Both the position numbers and the translations under genes were made by a program. A model generated the notes under the pieces. The model ran no database searches, was not told the DNA's origin, and was given only the letters and a program-made list of their open reading frames with translations. 64,000 bases of DNA from Curvibacter lanceolatus ATCC 14669 (lineage in GTDB: Bacteria > Pseudomonadota > Gammaproteobacteria > Burkholderiales > Burkholderiaceae_C), in assembly GCF_000381265.1 (NCBI RefSeq), contig NZ_KB906257.1:1-64000 (forward strand), in the 5' to 3' direction. Shown in pieces: positions 1-9,185 of this stretch. The first letter of the stretch is position 1. Each line of letters opens with the position of its first letter.

Positions 1-26
1 GGTCATCGTCAGGCTCTTACAGCCCT

Positions 27-63
27 CAAAACCCCCTCCAGGCAACTGGCGGGGGTTTTGTCT
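27..63 (+). terminator. Rho-independent terminator of a gene left of the window
   Basis: A 10-bp perfect stem (27-36 with 51-60, CAAAACCCCC against GGGGGTTTTG) carries an inner CCAG/CTGG helix and is followed by TCTTT. The T-rich side lies on the + strand, so it would end a rightward transcript entering from outside the window. Confidence 0.7.
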
Positions 64-81
64 TTGCGGGATCGAAAACTC

Positions 82-109
82 ATTGAATTCCTCAACCTCA
101 GAATTCAAT
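82..109. repeat. 9-bp inverted repeat in the left intergenic gap
   Basis: ATTGAATTC at 82-90 and GAATTCAAT at 101-109 form a perfect 9-bp dyad separated by 10 nt. It sits between the terminator at 27-63 and the 3' end of the leftward lipocalin-like gene. No T-tract follows, so it is not an obvious terminator. A protein-binding dyad or an RNA hairpin at the 3' end of the leftward transcript are both possible. Confidence 0.5.
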
Positions 110-138
110 TCCTCAGCACACCTTCCCCACGCGACTCC

Positions 139-1293
139 TTATAGCCTCAGCGCCTGACCGTACCCCGTCAGCTCCACGTAGCCTCGGCCCAGCCGCCGCC
201 CTTGCAGGTCGAACACCTCGCTCAAGCCCTCCCAGTAGATGGCCCCTGTTGAAGCGCGGCTGTCCAGTTCCTGGTCCTCAATGACGGCTTTGACGATGAA
301 CTCCCGGCCTGGCAGCACCAATGTCCATTCGATGGGGTACTCCGCCTGGGTCTTCGGGCTTCGCCAGCGTCGGCCAGGAATCAACTGCACCTGGCCTGGC
401 GTCGTGACTGTTTGCTTGCCGTTGGCATCTCGCCAGGTGCTGGCATCCCATAGCGCCTTGCCGCCACGGTCACGCATCCGGAAGGCCATGAGGGCGGATC
501 CATCCAGAAAATTGAGGCCCATCCAGTCCCACCCCTGGGCGTCTGGTGCCATCAGTTCATCGCTCCATTCGTGGTCCAACCAGGCGCGGTGCTCGGTGTC
601 CGCATCCAGTACAAAGCGTTGGCCGTGAAGGCTGATCTGGCCCTGCACGCCCATCTGGGGTTCGCTGTAGTAACGACTGAATTGGCTAGCTTGGGGCCCT
701 TTTCGGGAGTAGCCCTCCAGACCTTGCAGGAGCAGGGCCTGGCTGGGCTTGAAGTCGAGGTGCAACTCGAATGCATCGCTCTGAACCCGTGCTTCGTAGT
801 GGCTGTCCGCTGGATTGTTGCGGGCCAATCGTCGAAACGACCAGGGGTGCAAGTACACCTCTGTGTCTTGTGTGCTGGCACCGGCCAGGCCCATGCCGGC
901 ACGGGCACTGCGTTGGTCATGCCAAAGCTGCTTGCCCTGCACATCGGTCAGTGCGGCGTGAGCAAACACCAGTTGTTCGGGCACAAAAGCGGATCGCCCC
1001 TTGGGCACGCCCCGCACACGGGACCGGAAGAAGGTGACCTGGTAGCCAAACACCCTCTGGCCCGATCGGGCGCTGCCCGTCACGTACCACCATTCGATGG
1101 CTTGCTCGGGATGACTGCCGAAGTCTTTCGGAAATTTCAGCGCTGTCCGCGCAGGCGGCGGGTCTTTCGGGTCTTTTGGGTCATTCAATTGGGCGCTGAC
1201 CGGGACACTCGCCCCCATCAGGCTCCAGGCCAAGGCGTTGAATTGACGCCGCTTCAGCAGTGTCAGTGGGGGCATGGGTGACAGGGACGACAT
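139..1293 (-). CDS. AttH / carotenoid 1,2-hydratase-like lipocalin-fold protein
   Basis: A 384-aa secreted protein. The N-terminus has a twin-arginine-like signal (KRRQFNALAW, then a hydrophobic stretch ending near VSAQ), which suggests export to the periplasm. The body begins with the family hallmark HPEQAIEWWYVTG (about residues 61-73), followed by repeated Trp-rich strands such as HRAWLDHEWSDE and GWDWMGLNFLDG, as in the AttH/CrtC-like lipocalin-fold family. Members of this family often sit beside FtsX-type ABC permeases (AttEFGH-like loci). Here the start codon lies 3 nt after the permease stop, so the two are co-transcribed. Role inferred: partner of the ABC system in moving or modifying a lipophilic substrate. 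The actual substrate is unknown, and carotenoid hydration is unlikely because no carotenoid genes are seen. Confidence 0.85.
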   Translation of the reverse strand: MSSLSPMPPLTLLKRRQFNALAWSLMGASVPVSAQLNDPKDPKDPPPARTALKFPKDFGSHPEQAIEWWYVTGSARSGQRVFGYQVTFFRSRVRGVPKGRSAFVPEQLVFAHAALTDVQGKQLWHDQRSARAGMGLAGASTQDTEVYLHPWSFRRLARNNPADSHYEARVQSDAFELHLDFKPSQALLLQGLEGYSRKGPQASQFSRYYSEPQMGVQGQISLHGQRFVLDADTEHRAWLDHEWSDELMAPDAQGWDWMGLNFLDGSALMAFRMRDRGGKALWDASTWRDANGKQTVTTPGQVQLIPGRRWRSPKTQAEYPIEWTLVLPGREFIVKAVIEDQELDSRASTGAIYWEGLSEVFDLQGRRLGRGYVELTGYGQALRL

Positions 1294-1296
1294 CGC

Positions 1297-3882
1297 TTAC
1301 CAATCTTCGCGCACCGCGCTCACAGCATCTCGACTGACTGCCGCCCGCCCGGACAGCCAGGCGGTGACCGTGCCCGCCGCGACAGTGGCCAGGCACAGGG
1401 CCAGCAGTCGGGCCCAAGGGGCATGCAACTCCATGCTCCAGTGGAAACTTTGCGGATTCACCACCTTGACCAGGAGCACGGCCACCGCCAGCCCCAACAG
1501 CAGCCCGGCCATGGCCCCGATGCAGGTCCACACCAGCCCTTCACCGGCCACCACCGCCAGGATCTGCCGGCGGGTCAGCCCCAGGTGGGTCAGCAGGCCA
1601 AACTCTTTGCGACGGGCCAGCACCTGGGCGCTGAAACTGGCGGCCACGCCGAATAGACCAATCCCAATGGCCACCGCCTGCAGCCAATAGGTCACGGCAA
1701 AGCTGCGATCGAAGATCTTCAGGGAGCGCTCGCGAATCTCGGCCGACGAGGCCACCTCCAGCGCCAGTGGGGCACTGGAGCCGCCCTGGCTGGAGGGCAG
1801 CGCCCGCAATTCCGACTCCACCACCGATTCGGCCACTCCGGCCTTGGGCCAGAGGGCCAGGTCATTCACTTGCGCGTCGCCACTCAGGGCCTCGTAGTCG
1901 GCCCGGTCCATCACCACCGTGCCGCTTTGGCGCGCGTAATCCCGCCAGATGCCCTTCACGAAGAAGCGGGTGGCCGGGCCGGTGCTGTCTCCATCCCGGT
2001 GGGGGAAGGCCTTGGCCAGCAAGCCGAAGTCTTCTCCGGGGCGCGCCAGGTACAGGTCGACCATGGCTTCGCTGACGTAAAGGCCGATCGCACCCGGTGG
2101 GGTCTCCAGAACCCGCCCCTGCAGGGGCAGGCCTTTTGAGTCGTCCAGCTGGTCTTTGGCAATCAAGGTGACCTTGGGCCGGCCGGGCATCAGCTGCAGC
2201 GCGCGCACCCGCAGGCGGCTGCTGCTCTGCACCGAGGGCAGGGCGGCGGCTTTCTTCAGCCAGTCTTGCGGCAAGGTCAGCACCTCGCTGGCCTGCTGGC
2301 TGCCTTGCAGGTGCACATACAGGGGGGCCGGCAAGACCCGATCCAGCCACTCGATCACGGAGGTTCTGAAACTGCTCACCATCACCGTCAAGGCCACGGC
2401 CAGGCTGAGGCTGGCCACCACCCCGCTGATGGCCGAACTGGCCATGCCCCGCATGCGGCGGGCGCGTTCCACGGCCAGCAAAGGCAAGAGGTGCCGTTGC
2501 AGAGCATTGGCCACCGGGCCATCGATGGCCGCCATCAGGCTGGGCAAGAGCACGATGCCCCCCACCAACAGGGCGGCCACCGACACATACGCGGCCACCG
2601 GAATGCCCCACCAGGGCGGTGACAAGGCCAGCAAGCCAGCCATTGCCATCAACACCAGGCCCGCCATGCCCCCCTGGCCCGTGGAGGGTGCGTCGCCCAG
2701 GCCTTTCAGCGATGGGGCCGGTGGCAGTGCCGCGGCGGCACGGGCCGGCCACCAGCCTCCCGCCAACGCAGCGGCCACGCCCAGGCCGCCATAAAGCAGG
2801 GCTGCCGCCGGGCTCCAGCGCAGGCTGGGGGCCACGCCGGTGAAATAACCGCCGCCCAGGTCACCCCCCAGCCAGCGCAGGGCCAGGGCCGCCAGGGCCG
2901 TGCCGGCCACCAGCCCGAGCACGCTGCCCAGCCCGCCCAGCAGCAGTGACTCATACAGCACCAGGCGGGCCCGCTCCCGGGGTGGCAGCCCCAGCACGCC
3001 CAGCAGCGCGAACTGCCGTGTCCGCCGCGCCACGCTCAAGGACAGCACCGAAAACACCAGAAAAGCGCCCGTGAACAAGGCCACCAGGGCCAGCACCGTC
3101 AGGTTGACCCGGTAGGCCCGCGACAACTGGTCGATCTGCTGGCCCGCATCGGCTGGCTCATGGGCCAGCACATCGGCCGGCAGCTTCAATGCCGCCAGGT
3201 AGCTGGCGTGGTCCACGCCAGCCTGCAGTCGCACGTCGATGCGGCTCAACTGGCCCACCCGGTCAAACAGATCCTGGGCGGCGGCAATGTCCATCACGGC
3301 GGTGGCCGGGCCTGTCACGGCCAGCGTGCCGGCCACCTGCAAAGGCACCGGCCCGGCCTCGGTCTGGACCTGCACCTGCGTCGCCTCAGGCGCCAGGGCC
3401 TGCGCTGCGGCATTGAGAAACACGCGTCCCGGCCGCAACATGTCCAGGCGGTCGGCCTCGGCATGGGGCCGTGGGATCAGGTCGGGCGCCACACCCGCCA
3501 GCCGCAGCGCGTCCACGCCCAGCAGGCGCAAGGGCACCCCGGCCGGGGCCTGTGCGGTGAGCAGCAAGGTGTTGAGTTCCAGCACCGGCGAGGCCTCGGC
3601 CGTGCCGCCCTGCTGCACCACGCGCGGATACAGGGCTTCATCGAAGCCCCCCCGCACCGCGCGCAGTTCCAGGTCAGCCCGCCCGTTGACCGAACGCACC
3701 GCTTGCGAAAACTCGTCCAGCGCCGAGGCATTGATCAGGTGCACCGAAAAAGCCAGCGCCACGCCCAGCAGCACGGCCATGATGGCCGCCAAGGATCGCC
3801 AGGGATGGCGGCGCAATTCCTGCCAGGAAAAGGTGCAGAGCAGGGCCCAGACGGGTGATCGGTGGCGGGGTGGCAATCGCAT
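1297..3882 (-). CDS. FtsX-family ABC transporter permease (large, two FtsX domains)
   Basis: An 861-aa inner-membrane protein with the architecture of LolC/LolE- or MacB-like permeases duplicated in one chain. It has an N-terminal TM helix (WRSLAAIMAVLLGVALAFSV), a periplasmic domain, three TM helices near 260-380 (VLALVALFTGAFLVFSVLSL), further helices near 400-500, a second periplasmic domain, and a C-terminal FtsX domain near 735-855 (VAIGIGLFGVAASFSAQVL). Single-chain permeases of 800-860 aa of this type pair with a LolD-like ATPase. The likely ATPase is encoded at 4552-5238 on the same strand, and an AttH-like protein follows 3 nt downstream. Substrate unknown; lipoprotein or lipid handling is an inference from family resemblance. 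Confidence 0.9.
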   Translation of the reverse strand: MRLPPRHRSPVWALLCTFSWQELRRHPWRSLAAIMAVLLGVALAFSVHLINASALDEFSQAVRSVNGRADLELRAVRGGFDEALYPRVVQQGGTAEASPVLELNTLLLTAQAPAGVPLRLLGVDALRLAGVAPDLIPRPHAEADRLDMLRPGRVFLNAAAQALAPEATQVQVQTEAGPVPLQVAGTLAVTGPATAVMDIAAAQDLFDRVGQLSRIDVRLQAGVDHASYLAALKLPADVLAHEPADAGQQIDQLSRAYRVNLTVLALVALFTGAFLVFSVLSLSVARRTRQFALLGVLGLPPRERARLVLYESLLLGGLGSVLGLVAGTALAALALRWLGGDLGGGYFTGVAPSLRWSPAAALLYGGLGVAAALAGGWWPARAAAALPPAPSLKGLGDAPSTGQGGMAGLVLMAMAGLLALSPPWWGIPVAAYVSVAALLVGGIVLLPSLMAAIDGPVANALQRHLLPLLAVERARRMRGMASSAISGVVASLSLAVALTVMVSSFRTSVIEWLDRVLPAPLYVHLQGSQQASEVLTLPQDWLKKAAALPSVQSSSRLRVRALQLMPGRPKVTLIAKDQLDDSKGLPLQGRVLETPPGAIGLYVSEAMVDLYLARPGEDFGLLAKAFPHRDGDSTGPATRFFVKGIWRDYARQSGTVVMDRADYEALSGDAQVNDLALWPKAGVAESVVESELRALPSSQGGSSAPLALEVASSAEIRERSLKIFDRSFAVTYWLQAVAIGIGLFGVAASFSAQVLARRKEFGLLTHLGLTRRQILAVVAGEGLVWTCIGAMAGLLLGLAVAVLLVKVVNPQSFHWSMELHAPWARLLALCLATVAAGTVTAWLSGRAAVSRDAVSAVREDW

Positions 3883-3994
3883 GTGCCGCCATTGTGCACA
3901 GCTCTGACAAGACCCTTTGGCGGCCCCGGTCCCCAGGCTTTTTGCGACAGATCAAACAGCGGTGTCAGACCCCGGTTTCAGCCCCGCATCCCCC

Positions 3995-4023
3995 CTTGAT
4001 GTGGCAGGCGGTCAACCCTATTT
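3995..4023 (+). promoter_or_regulatory. Candidate sigma-32 (heat-shock) promoter of the Hsp20 gene
   Basis: CTTGAT at 3995-4000 and CCCTATTT at 4016-4023 are about 15 nt apart. They resemble the RpoH -35 (CTTGAA) and -10 (CCCCATNT) elements and lie about 60 nt upstream of the Hsp20 start codon. The fit is by eye; the -10 has one mismatch in the CCCC block. Confidence 0.45.
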
Positions 4024-4080
4024 TTGATTTGGAGGCCCCACACGGGCCCGCCACAGTCATCAACCAGAAGGAGTGCCAAC

Positions 4081-4512
4081 ATGAGTTCTCTGATTCCACG
4101 GGGTGGTCTGTTGCTGGATGAGTTCTTCCGCGACACCGCGCCCGGTTTCTACATCCGCCCCCTGCATGGCGACAAGCTCCCCAGCCCGGCCCAGATCAAG
4201 GTCGATGTGACCGAGAGCGATGGCGCCTACACCGTGCATGCCGAGGTCCCGGGCGTGGCCAAGGAAGACCTGCACGTCACCCTCGAAGGCCAGGTGCTGA
4301 GCCTCAGTGCCGAGGTGCGGCAACAGGATCAGGCCACGCGCGACGGCAAGGTGTTGCGCAGCGAGCGGTACTTTGGCCAGGTGGCGCGCAGCCTCCAGTT
4401 GCCCTCTGAGGTGGACGTGAGCCAGGCCCGCGCCCGCTACGAAGATGGGGTGCTCACGCTGACTTTGCCCAAGCGCCAGGCCAGCAGCGCCCAGCGGCTC
4501 AAGATCGAGTGA
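4081..4512 (+). CDS. Hsp20 / alpha-crystallin small heat-shock protein
   Basis: A 143-aa cytoplasmic ATP-independent holdase. The alpha-crystallin domain spans roughly residues 38-135, with the strand IKVDVTESDGAYTVHAEVPG, the hallmark VPGVAKEDLHVTLEG, and a C-terminal YEDGVLTLTLPKR (A-x-x-x-G-V-L-like motif). The short C-terminal tail ends in LKIE. The start is fixed by AAGGAG at 4068-4073, 7 nt ahead of ATG. The gene is monocistronic and lies on the opposite strand between the ATPase and permease genes of an ABC system, which is an unusual place and suggests insertion into a former operon. A sigma-32-like promoter is visible upstream. Confidence 0.93.
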   Translation: MSSLIPRGGLLLDEFFRDTAPGFYIRPLHGDKLPSPAQIKVDVTESDGAYTVHAEVPGVAKEDLHVTLEGQVLSLSAEVRQQDQATRDGKVLRSERYFGQVARSLQLPSEVDVSQARARYEDGVLTLTLPKRQASSAQRLKIE

Positions 4513-4551
4513 TGCGGCACGGGGCTGAGCCTGCCCTGGCCAGGGGCCGGG

Positions 4552-5238
4552 TCAGGTGGCGATGCCCTGTGCCGTCAGCCGCAGCACCCGGTCGGCCTGG
4601 GCCGCCGCGGCTTCGGAGTGCGTGACCAGCACCAGGGCCGCGCCATGCTCGCGTGTCTGCTGCAACAGCAGCGCCATCACCTGGCTGGCCGTCTGCGGGT
4701 CCAGGTTGCCCGTGGGTTCATCGGCCAGCAGCAGACCGGGCCGGTGCACCAGGGCGCGGGCAATGGCCACGCGCTGCAGCTGGCCACCGCTCAACTGCTG
4801 CGGCAGGCGCTCGCCCAGGCCAGCCAGGCCCACGGCCGCCAGCATCTCATCGACCCGGTTCTGGGCGGCGGGGCCGCTCTGGCCCAGCAGCATCAAGGGC
4901 AAGGCCACGTTCTGCCGCACATCCAGGTGGGGCAGCACATGAAAGGCCTGGAACACAAAGCCCACCTGTTGGCGCCGCCACAGCGCACGGGCGGTTTCGT
5001 CCAGGCTGGCCAGGTCGGTGCCCTGCACGTCGATGCGGCCTTCGTCCCAGTGGTCCAGCGCGGCCAGGCAGTTCAGCAAGGTCGACTTGCCCACGCCCGA
5101 TTCGCCGATGATGGCCACGAACTCCCCGGGCTTGACGGTCAGGCTCACGTGCTCGAACACCGGGGCACCGGCATAGCGTTTGCCCAGGCCCTGGACCGAG
5201 ATGGCGGGCGGGGTGGTGGCGGGGCGTGTGGGGCTCAT
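4552..5238 (-). CDS. ABC transporter ATP-binding protein (LolD/MacB-type)
   Basis: A 228-aa ATPase of the LolD/FtsE/MacB class. The Walker A motif GESGVGKST is at 45-53, the signature LSGGQ at 149-153, and Walker B LLLADEP at 169-175, followed by TGNLD, typical of this class. The frame stays open about 96 codons upstream but that part is antisense to miaA and lacks homology character, so the ATG at 5238 is chosen. It lies 11 nt downstream of the miaA stop, so it may ride on the miaA transcript. It most likely energises the FtsX permease at 1297-3882, from which it is separated by the oppositely oriented Hsp20 gene. Confidence 0.9.
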   Translation of the reverse strand: MSPTRPATTPPAISVQGLGKRYAGAPVFEHVSLTVKPGEFVAIIGESGVGKSTLLNCLAALDHWDEGRIDVQGTDLASLDETARALWRRQQVGFVFQAFHVLPHLDVRQNVALPLMLLGQSGPAAQNRVDEMLAAVGLAGLGERLPQQLSGGQLQRVAIARALVHRPGLLLADEPTGNLDPQTASQVMALLLQQTREHGAALVLVTHSEAAAAQADRVLRLTAQGIAT

Positions 5239-5249
5239 GGTGCGCGTTC

Positions 5250-6221
5250 TCAGCCCAGTTGCCCGCTCTGGCGCAGCAGCGCTTCGGCCAGGGCCAGCAC
5301 CTGGGGCAGGGCGTCCGGCGCGTCGCAGGCCACCGAGTGGCGTTGCGGCATGCTGCGCAGCCAGGTCAGCTGCCGCTTGGCAAGTTGGCGCGTGGCAAAA
5401 ATGCCCCGATCGCGCAGCTCGCTCATGGGTTCGTGGCCGGACAAGGCCTCCCAGGCCTGGCGGTAGCCCACGCAGCGCATGGAGGGCAGGTCCGGGTGCA
5501 GATCGCCGCGCGCGCGCAGGCGGCACACCTCGTCGATGAAGCCTTGCTGCAGCATCGCGTCAAAGCGTTGCTCGATGCGGCGGTGCAGCCATTTGCGGTC
5601 TTGGGGTTCCAGCGCGATCAATTCGATGGGCAGACCCCGCTCCGTGTCGCCACGCTGCACGGCATGAAAGCTCGACAGCGTCTGGCCCGACACCCGGTAC
5701 ACCTCCAGCGCCCGCTGGATGCGTTGGGCATCGTTGGGCGCCAGCCGCTGTGCCGTGGCGGGGTCCACACGTGCCAGGTCGGCGTGCAGGGCGGGCCAGC
5801 CACGCTCAGCGGCCTCGGCCTCCAGCGCGGCACGCACCTCGGGGTTGGCGGGCGGCATGGGGTCCAGGCCGTCCATCAAGGCCTTGAAGTACAGCATGGT
5901 GCCCCCGACCAGCACCGGCAAGGCCCCGCGGGCGCGGATGGCCTGCACCAGCTCACTGGCGTCGTGGGCAAACTCGGCGGCACTGTAGGCCTGCAAAGGG
6001 TCGCGGATGTCGATCAGGTGGTGCGGCACCTGCGCCAGTTCGGCCGCGCTGGGCTTGGCTGTGCCAATGTCCATGCCGCGGTACACCAGCGCTGAATCCA
6101 CGCTGATGATCTCCATGCGGCGTTGGGGGGCCAGGTGCGTGGCCAGGGCCAGGGCGGCGGCTGTCTTGCCGGAGGCGGTCGGGCCCGCCAGGGCCAGGCA
6201 GGGAAGGGTCGAAGTCGTCAT
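5250..6221 (-). CDS. miaA: tRNA dimethylallyltransferase
   Basis: MiaA (323 aa) transfers a dimethylallyl group to N6 of A37 in tRNAs reading UNN codons, the first step towards ms2i6A. The P-loop GPTASGKT is at 13-20. It is followed by the family motifs [28 protein letters not shown] and [11 protein letters not shown], and by [15 protein letters not shown] in the tRNA-binding C-terminal part. An upstream ATG at 6254 would overlap the MFS gene, so ATG 6221 (10 nt after that gene's stop) is preferred. In many proteobacteria miaA follows mutL. Here mutL is also leftward but lies about 4.8 kb upstream, separated by gdhA, fdxA, a serine hydrolase and an exporter. Confidence 0.97.
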   Translation of the reverse strand: MTTSTLPCLALAGPTASGKTAAALALATHLAPQRRMEIISVDSALVYRGMDIGTAKPSAAELAQVPHHLIDIRDPLQAYSAAEFAHDASELVQAIRARGALPVLVGGTMLYFKALMDGLDPMPPANPEVRAALEAEAAERGWPALHADLARVDPATAQRLAPNDAQRIQRALEVYRVSGQTLSSFHAVQRGDTERGLPIELIALEPQDRKWLHRRIEQRFDAMLQQGFIDEVCRLRARGDLHPDLPSMRCVGYRQAWEALSGHEPMSELRDRGIFATRQLAKRQLTWLRSMPQRHSVACDAPDALPQVLALAEALLRQSGQLG

Positions 6222-6231
6222 GCAGGGGGTC

Positions 6232-7473
6232 TCAGGTGGCGGCTGGTTCGCCATATTTGGGCACCAGGGTCCAGGCGGTCAGGGCGATGCAGGCGCTCCA
6301 GAACCAGATGCCCAGGGTCAGGGGGTAGATCGTGCCGTCCATGTGCTGCCCCAGCCAGGCCCCGATGCCAAAGGCCACCAACATCATGCCAAAGCCGTTG
6401 AGCGCCGAGGCGGCCCCGGCGGCCTGGGGGAAGGGGCCCACGGCACCGCTTTGCCCGCAAGGCTGGTGCACCCCGTGGGCCAGCATGAAGATGTAGTAGG
6501 GCAGCATGATGGCCCAGCCCTGGTGCACGCCGGCCAGGGCCAGGGTGCCCATCAGCGTGCCGCCCAGCAGGGTCATGCCGCCGGCCACCGCCACGCTGCG
6601 CCGCAGACCCAGGCGAGGCAACATCCAGCGGCACATGAAGGTGCCCAGAAAATAGGCAAACGACATCGAGCACATCAGCAGGCCATAGGCCGTCTTGCTC
6701 AGCCCCAGCACCTTGATGAAGACAAAGGACGACGAGGCCAGAAAGGTGAACAGGCCGCCATACGAGGCGGCGGTCAGCACCGAGAAGGTGATGAAGGTCG
6801 GGTGGCGCAGGATCTGCCCCCAGGTGCGCAGCACCACGCCGGGCTGGGTGGCCCGCGGGTTGCGCTGGGCCAGGCTTTCGCTGAAGCGCCAGCCCAGCAG
6901 CCCCAGGGTGGCCGCGCCAAACACGGCCAGGGCCAGCATGGCGGCCCGCCAGCCCATCCAGTCCGACAGCAGGCCCCCCAGAGGGGCGCTGAGGCAGGCG
7001 ATCACCCCCAGTCCCGACAGGCCCTTGGACATGACCCGCGCGCCCTCCAGCGGCTTGTACAGGTCGCGCACGATGGCCCGGGCGCACATCACGCCCGCGC
7101 CCATGGCCGCACCTTGCACCATTCGCCCCAGGATCAGCGCCTCCATCGAGGTGGCCAGGGCGCAGCCCAGGGCCGACACGGTGTAGGCCACCATGCCGAT
7201 CAGCAGCACCGGGCGGCGACCGATCCGGTCCGACAGCGGGCCCCAGGCCAGTTGCGAGCAGCCAAAGGCCAGCAGCAAGGCCGACAGCGTCAGCTGGGCT
7301 TGGGTCATGGTGGCGCCAAAGCCCTCCTTCATGGCCGGCAGGGCGGGTAGGTAGAGGTCGGTGGTCACCGGTTGCAGGCCCAGCAACAGCGACAGGATCA
7401 GCACCACCAGCCCGGGGCTCATGGGGGTGGTCTGGGGGAGGGCCGACGAGGCGGCAGGACGGGTGGCAGACAT
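6232..7473 (-). CDS. Bcr/CflA-family multidrug efflux MFS transporter
   Basis: A 413-aa, 12-TM drug:H+ antiporter of the inner membrane. The first helix ([25 protein letters not shown]) carries the TDLYLPALP signature typical of Bcr/CflA. Motif A of the MFS follows as [14 protein letters not shown] in loop 2-3, and ARAIVRDLY is in TM5. The frame continues about 124 codons further upstream, but that sequence lacks transmembrane character. ATG 7473 gives the normal length. Substrate cannot be read from sequence; the family exports bicyclomycin, sulfonamides or other small molecules. It starts a leftward unit with miaA and the ABC ATPase. Confidence 0.9.
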   Translation of the reverse strand: MSATRPAASSALPQTTPMSPGLVVLILSLLLGLQPVTTDLYLPALPAMKEGFGATMTQAQLTLSALLLAFGCSQLAWGPLSDRIGRRPVLLIGMVAYTVSALGCALATSMEALILGRMVQGAAMGAGVMCARAIVRDLYKPLEGARVMSKGLSGLGVIACLSAPLGGLLSDWMGWRAAMLALAVFGAATLGLLGWRFSESLAQRNPRATQPGVVLRTWGQILRHPTFITFSVLTAASYGGLFTFLASSSFVFIKVLGLSKTAYGLLMCSMSFAYFLGTFMCRWMLPRLGLRRSVAVAGGMTLLGGTLMGTLALAGVHQGWAIMLPYYIFMLAHGVHQPCGQSGAVGPFPQAAGAASALNGFGMMLVAFGIGAWLGQHMDGTIYPLTLGIWFWSACIALTAWTLVPKYGEPAAT

Positions 7474-7657
7474 CCAGTCGAGGGTATCAGAAAGCGTCCT
7501 GGGCCTTGCCTGAGCCGGGGTGCTTCGGTCAGTCGCCTGGGTGACGTGATCGGGGCGGTGTATCCCTGTCAGGACATACCCGCAACCCCGGCCTGCGGCA
7601 CCGCAAGCTTTGCTAACGTCGCGGGCTGACCCTGTTCGGCACGCCTGGAGGCTACCC

Positions 7658-8974
7658 ATGACCGCATTCCGTGTTCTTCGTTCTCTGGGCGCCTGTCGCC
7701 TGGGGCTGCTGGCGTCGCTTTGCGCCCCCCTGCTGGCCGCGGCCCAGGCCCCGCAGTTGCCACCACCCGACAGCGTGAATCTCGATCGGCTCGGCTTCAT
7801 GAGCACCTTCCCGCCCGAGCCCGCCCAACGCGTCACGCTGGCCAACAGCTACCAATACCCGCAGCTGCGCTGGGTGGTGCAGCACCTGCGCGAGCTGCAG
7901 CCCACGCACAACATCCGGCGCGGTGCCGGCCCGGTTGCCAACCTGCCGGCCGACCTCAAGCCCCTGGGGCAGCTGAGCTTCGAGGATGCCAAAGGGCAGA
8001 CACTCACCATCGATGAATGGGCGCGCAGCACCTACACCGATGCCCTGGTGGTGCTGCACAAGGGCCGGGTGGTGTACGAGCGCTACGACAACCAGATGAC
8101 GCCGCACTCGCCGCACCTGCTGTTCTCGGTCACCAAGTCGTTCACCGGCCTGCTGGCGGCCCAGTTGGCCCAGGAGGGCAAGCTCGACCCTGCCGCTCTG
8201 GTCACCACCTATGTGCCCGAACTGGCCGGCTCGGCCTGGGGCGACATGACGGTGCGCCAGGTGATGGACATGACCGGGGCGGTGCGTTTCCGCGAGGTCT
8301 ATACCGACCCCAGCACCGAAATCTTCGGCTACAGCTGGGCCAGCGGCCTGCTGCCCAGGCCAGCGGGCTACCAGGGCCCCACCACGGTGTACGACTTCCT
8401 GAAAACCCTCAAGAAAGAGGGCGAGCACGGTGAGGGCTTCGTCTACCGCACCGTGCACTCCGAGGTGCTGGGCTGGATCGTGTCGCGCGTCACGGGCCAG
8501 CACTGGGCCGAGCTCATGAGCCAGCGCATCTGGCAGAAGCTGGGCATGGAAGAAGACGCCTATGTGATGGTCGACAGCGTGGGCACCCCTTTGCAGGGGG
8601 CCGGCCTGAACGCCACCGCCCGTGACCTGGCCCGCGTGGGCGAGATGCTGCGCCTGGGCGGTACCTTCAACGGGCAGAAGATCCTCGACAAGGCCGTGAT
8701 CGAGGACACGGCCCGGGGCGGCGACCGCGAGAAGTTCAAGTTCCAGGGCCTGCAGGCGGCCCGCCCGGGCTACAGCTATCGCAACCAGTGGTGGGTGCTG
8801 CACAACGCCGATGGCGCCTACGAGGCCGCTGGCGTGCATGGGCAGTTCATCCACATCAACCCCGCCGCCGAGATGGTGGTGGTCAAGCTCTCGTCCCACC
8901 CCGTGGCGGGCGCGGCCTTCACCCACCCGACCACGCTCAAGGCCTGGGCGGCGCTGGCCAAAGCCGTGCGTTGA
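7658..8974 (+). CDS. Serine hydrolase of the beta-lactamase / PBP4-like (class C) superfamily
   Basis: A 438-aa exported hydrolase. A signal peptide ends around residues 27-30 (LLAAAQA). The catalytic SxxK motif is SVTK at 157-160 (FSVTKSFTG), and the third motif appears as HGQF in GVHGQFIHINP near the C-terminus, with the usual EMVVVKLSSHP strand. This is the layout of esterase/6-aminohexanoate-dimer-hydrolase-like proteins (EstB/NylB type) rather than a true resistance beta-lactamase. GGAG sits 7 nt ahead of ATG 7658, which decides this start. Substrate unknown. Confidence 0.85.
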   Translation: MTAFRVLRSLGACRLGLLASLCAPLLAAAQAPQLPPPDSVNLDRLGFMSTFPPEPAQRVTLANSYQYPQLRWVVQHLRELQPTHNIRRGAGPVANLPADLKPLGQLSFEDAKGQTLTIDEWARSTYTDALVVLHKGRVVYERYDNQMTPHSPHLLFSVTKSFTGLLAAQLAQEGKLDPAALVTTYVPELAGSAWGDMTVRQVMDMTGAVRFREVYTDPSTEIFGYSWASGLLPRPAGYQGPTTVYDFLKTLKKEGEHGEGFVYRTVHSEVLGWIVSRVTGQHWAELMSQRIWQKLGMEEDAYVMVDSVGTPLQGAGLNATARDLARVGEMLRLGGTFNGQKILDKAVIEDTARGGDREKFKFQGLQAARPGYSYRNQWWVLHNADGAYEAAGVHGQFIHINPAAEMVVVKLSSHPVAGAAFTHPTTLKAWAALAKAVR

Positions 8975-9034
8975 GCCTGGGCATGGGCCGCGGTGGCACG
9001 GCACAGGCCCGCTTTCGCTGACAATCGGCGCGCT

Positions 9035-9058
9035 GCCGCAGGCTTTGCGGCGGCTTTT
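9035..9058 (+). terminator. Probable weak terminator after the serine hydrolase gene
   Basis: Stem GCCGCA (9035-9040)/TGCGGC (9046-9051) with a 5-nt loop, followed by GGCTTTT. The stem is short and the T-tract only four bases, so efficiency is uncertain. Confidence 0.4.
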
Positions 9059-9185
9059 CGTGACTCGTGAAAGGCTGCGCCGTGGCGCCCCGATTTTCTG
9101 TTGGCCCTGCACCTGGGTGCGGGGCCCTTGTTTTGTCTGACGCTGATTTTTCCAGGGTGCCTGGCGCCTGTGCTGCGGAGGCGCC

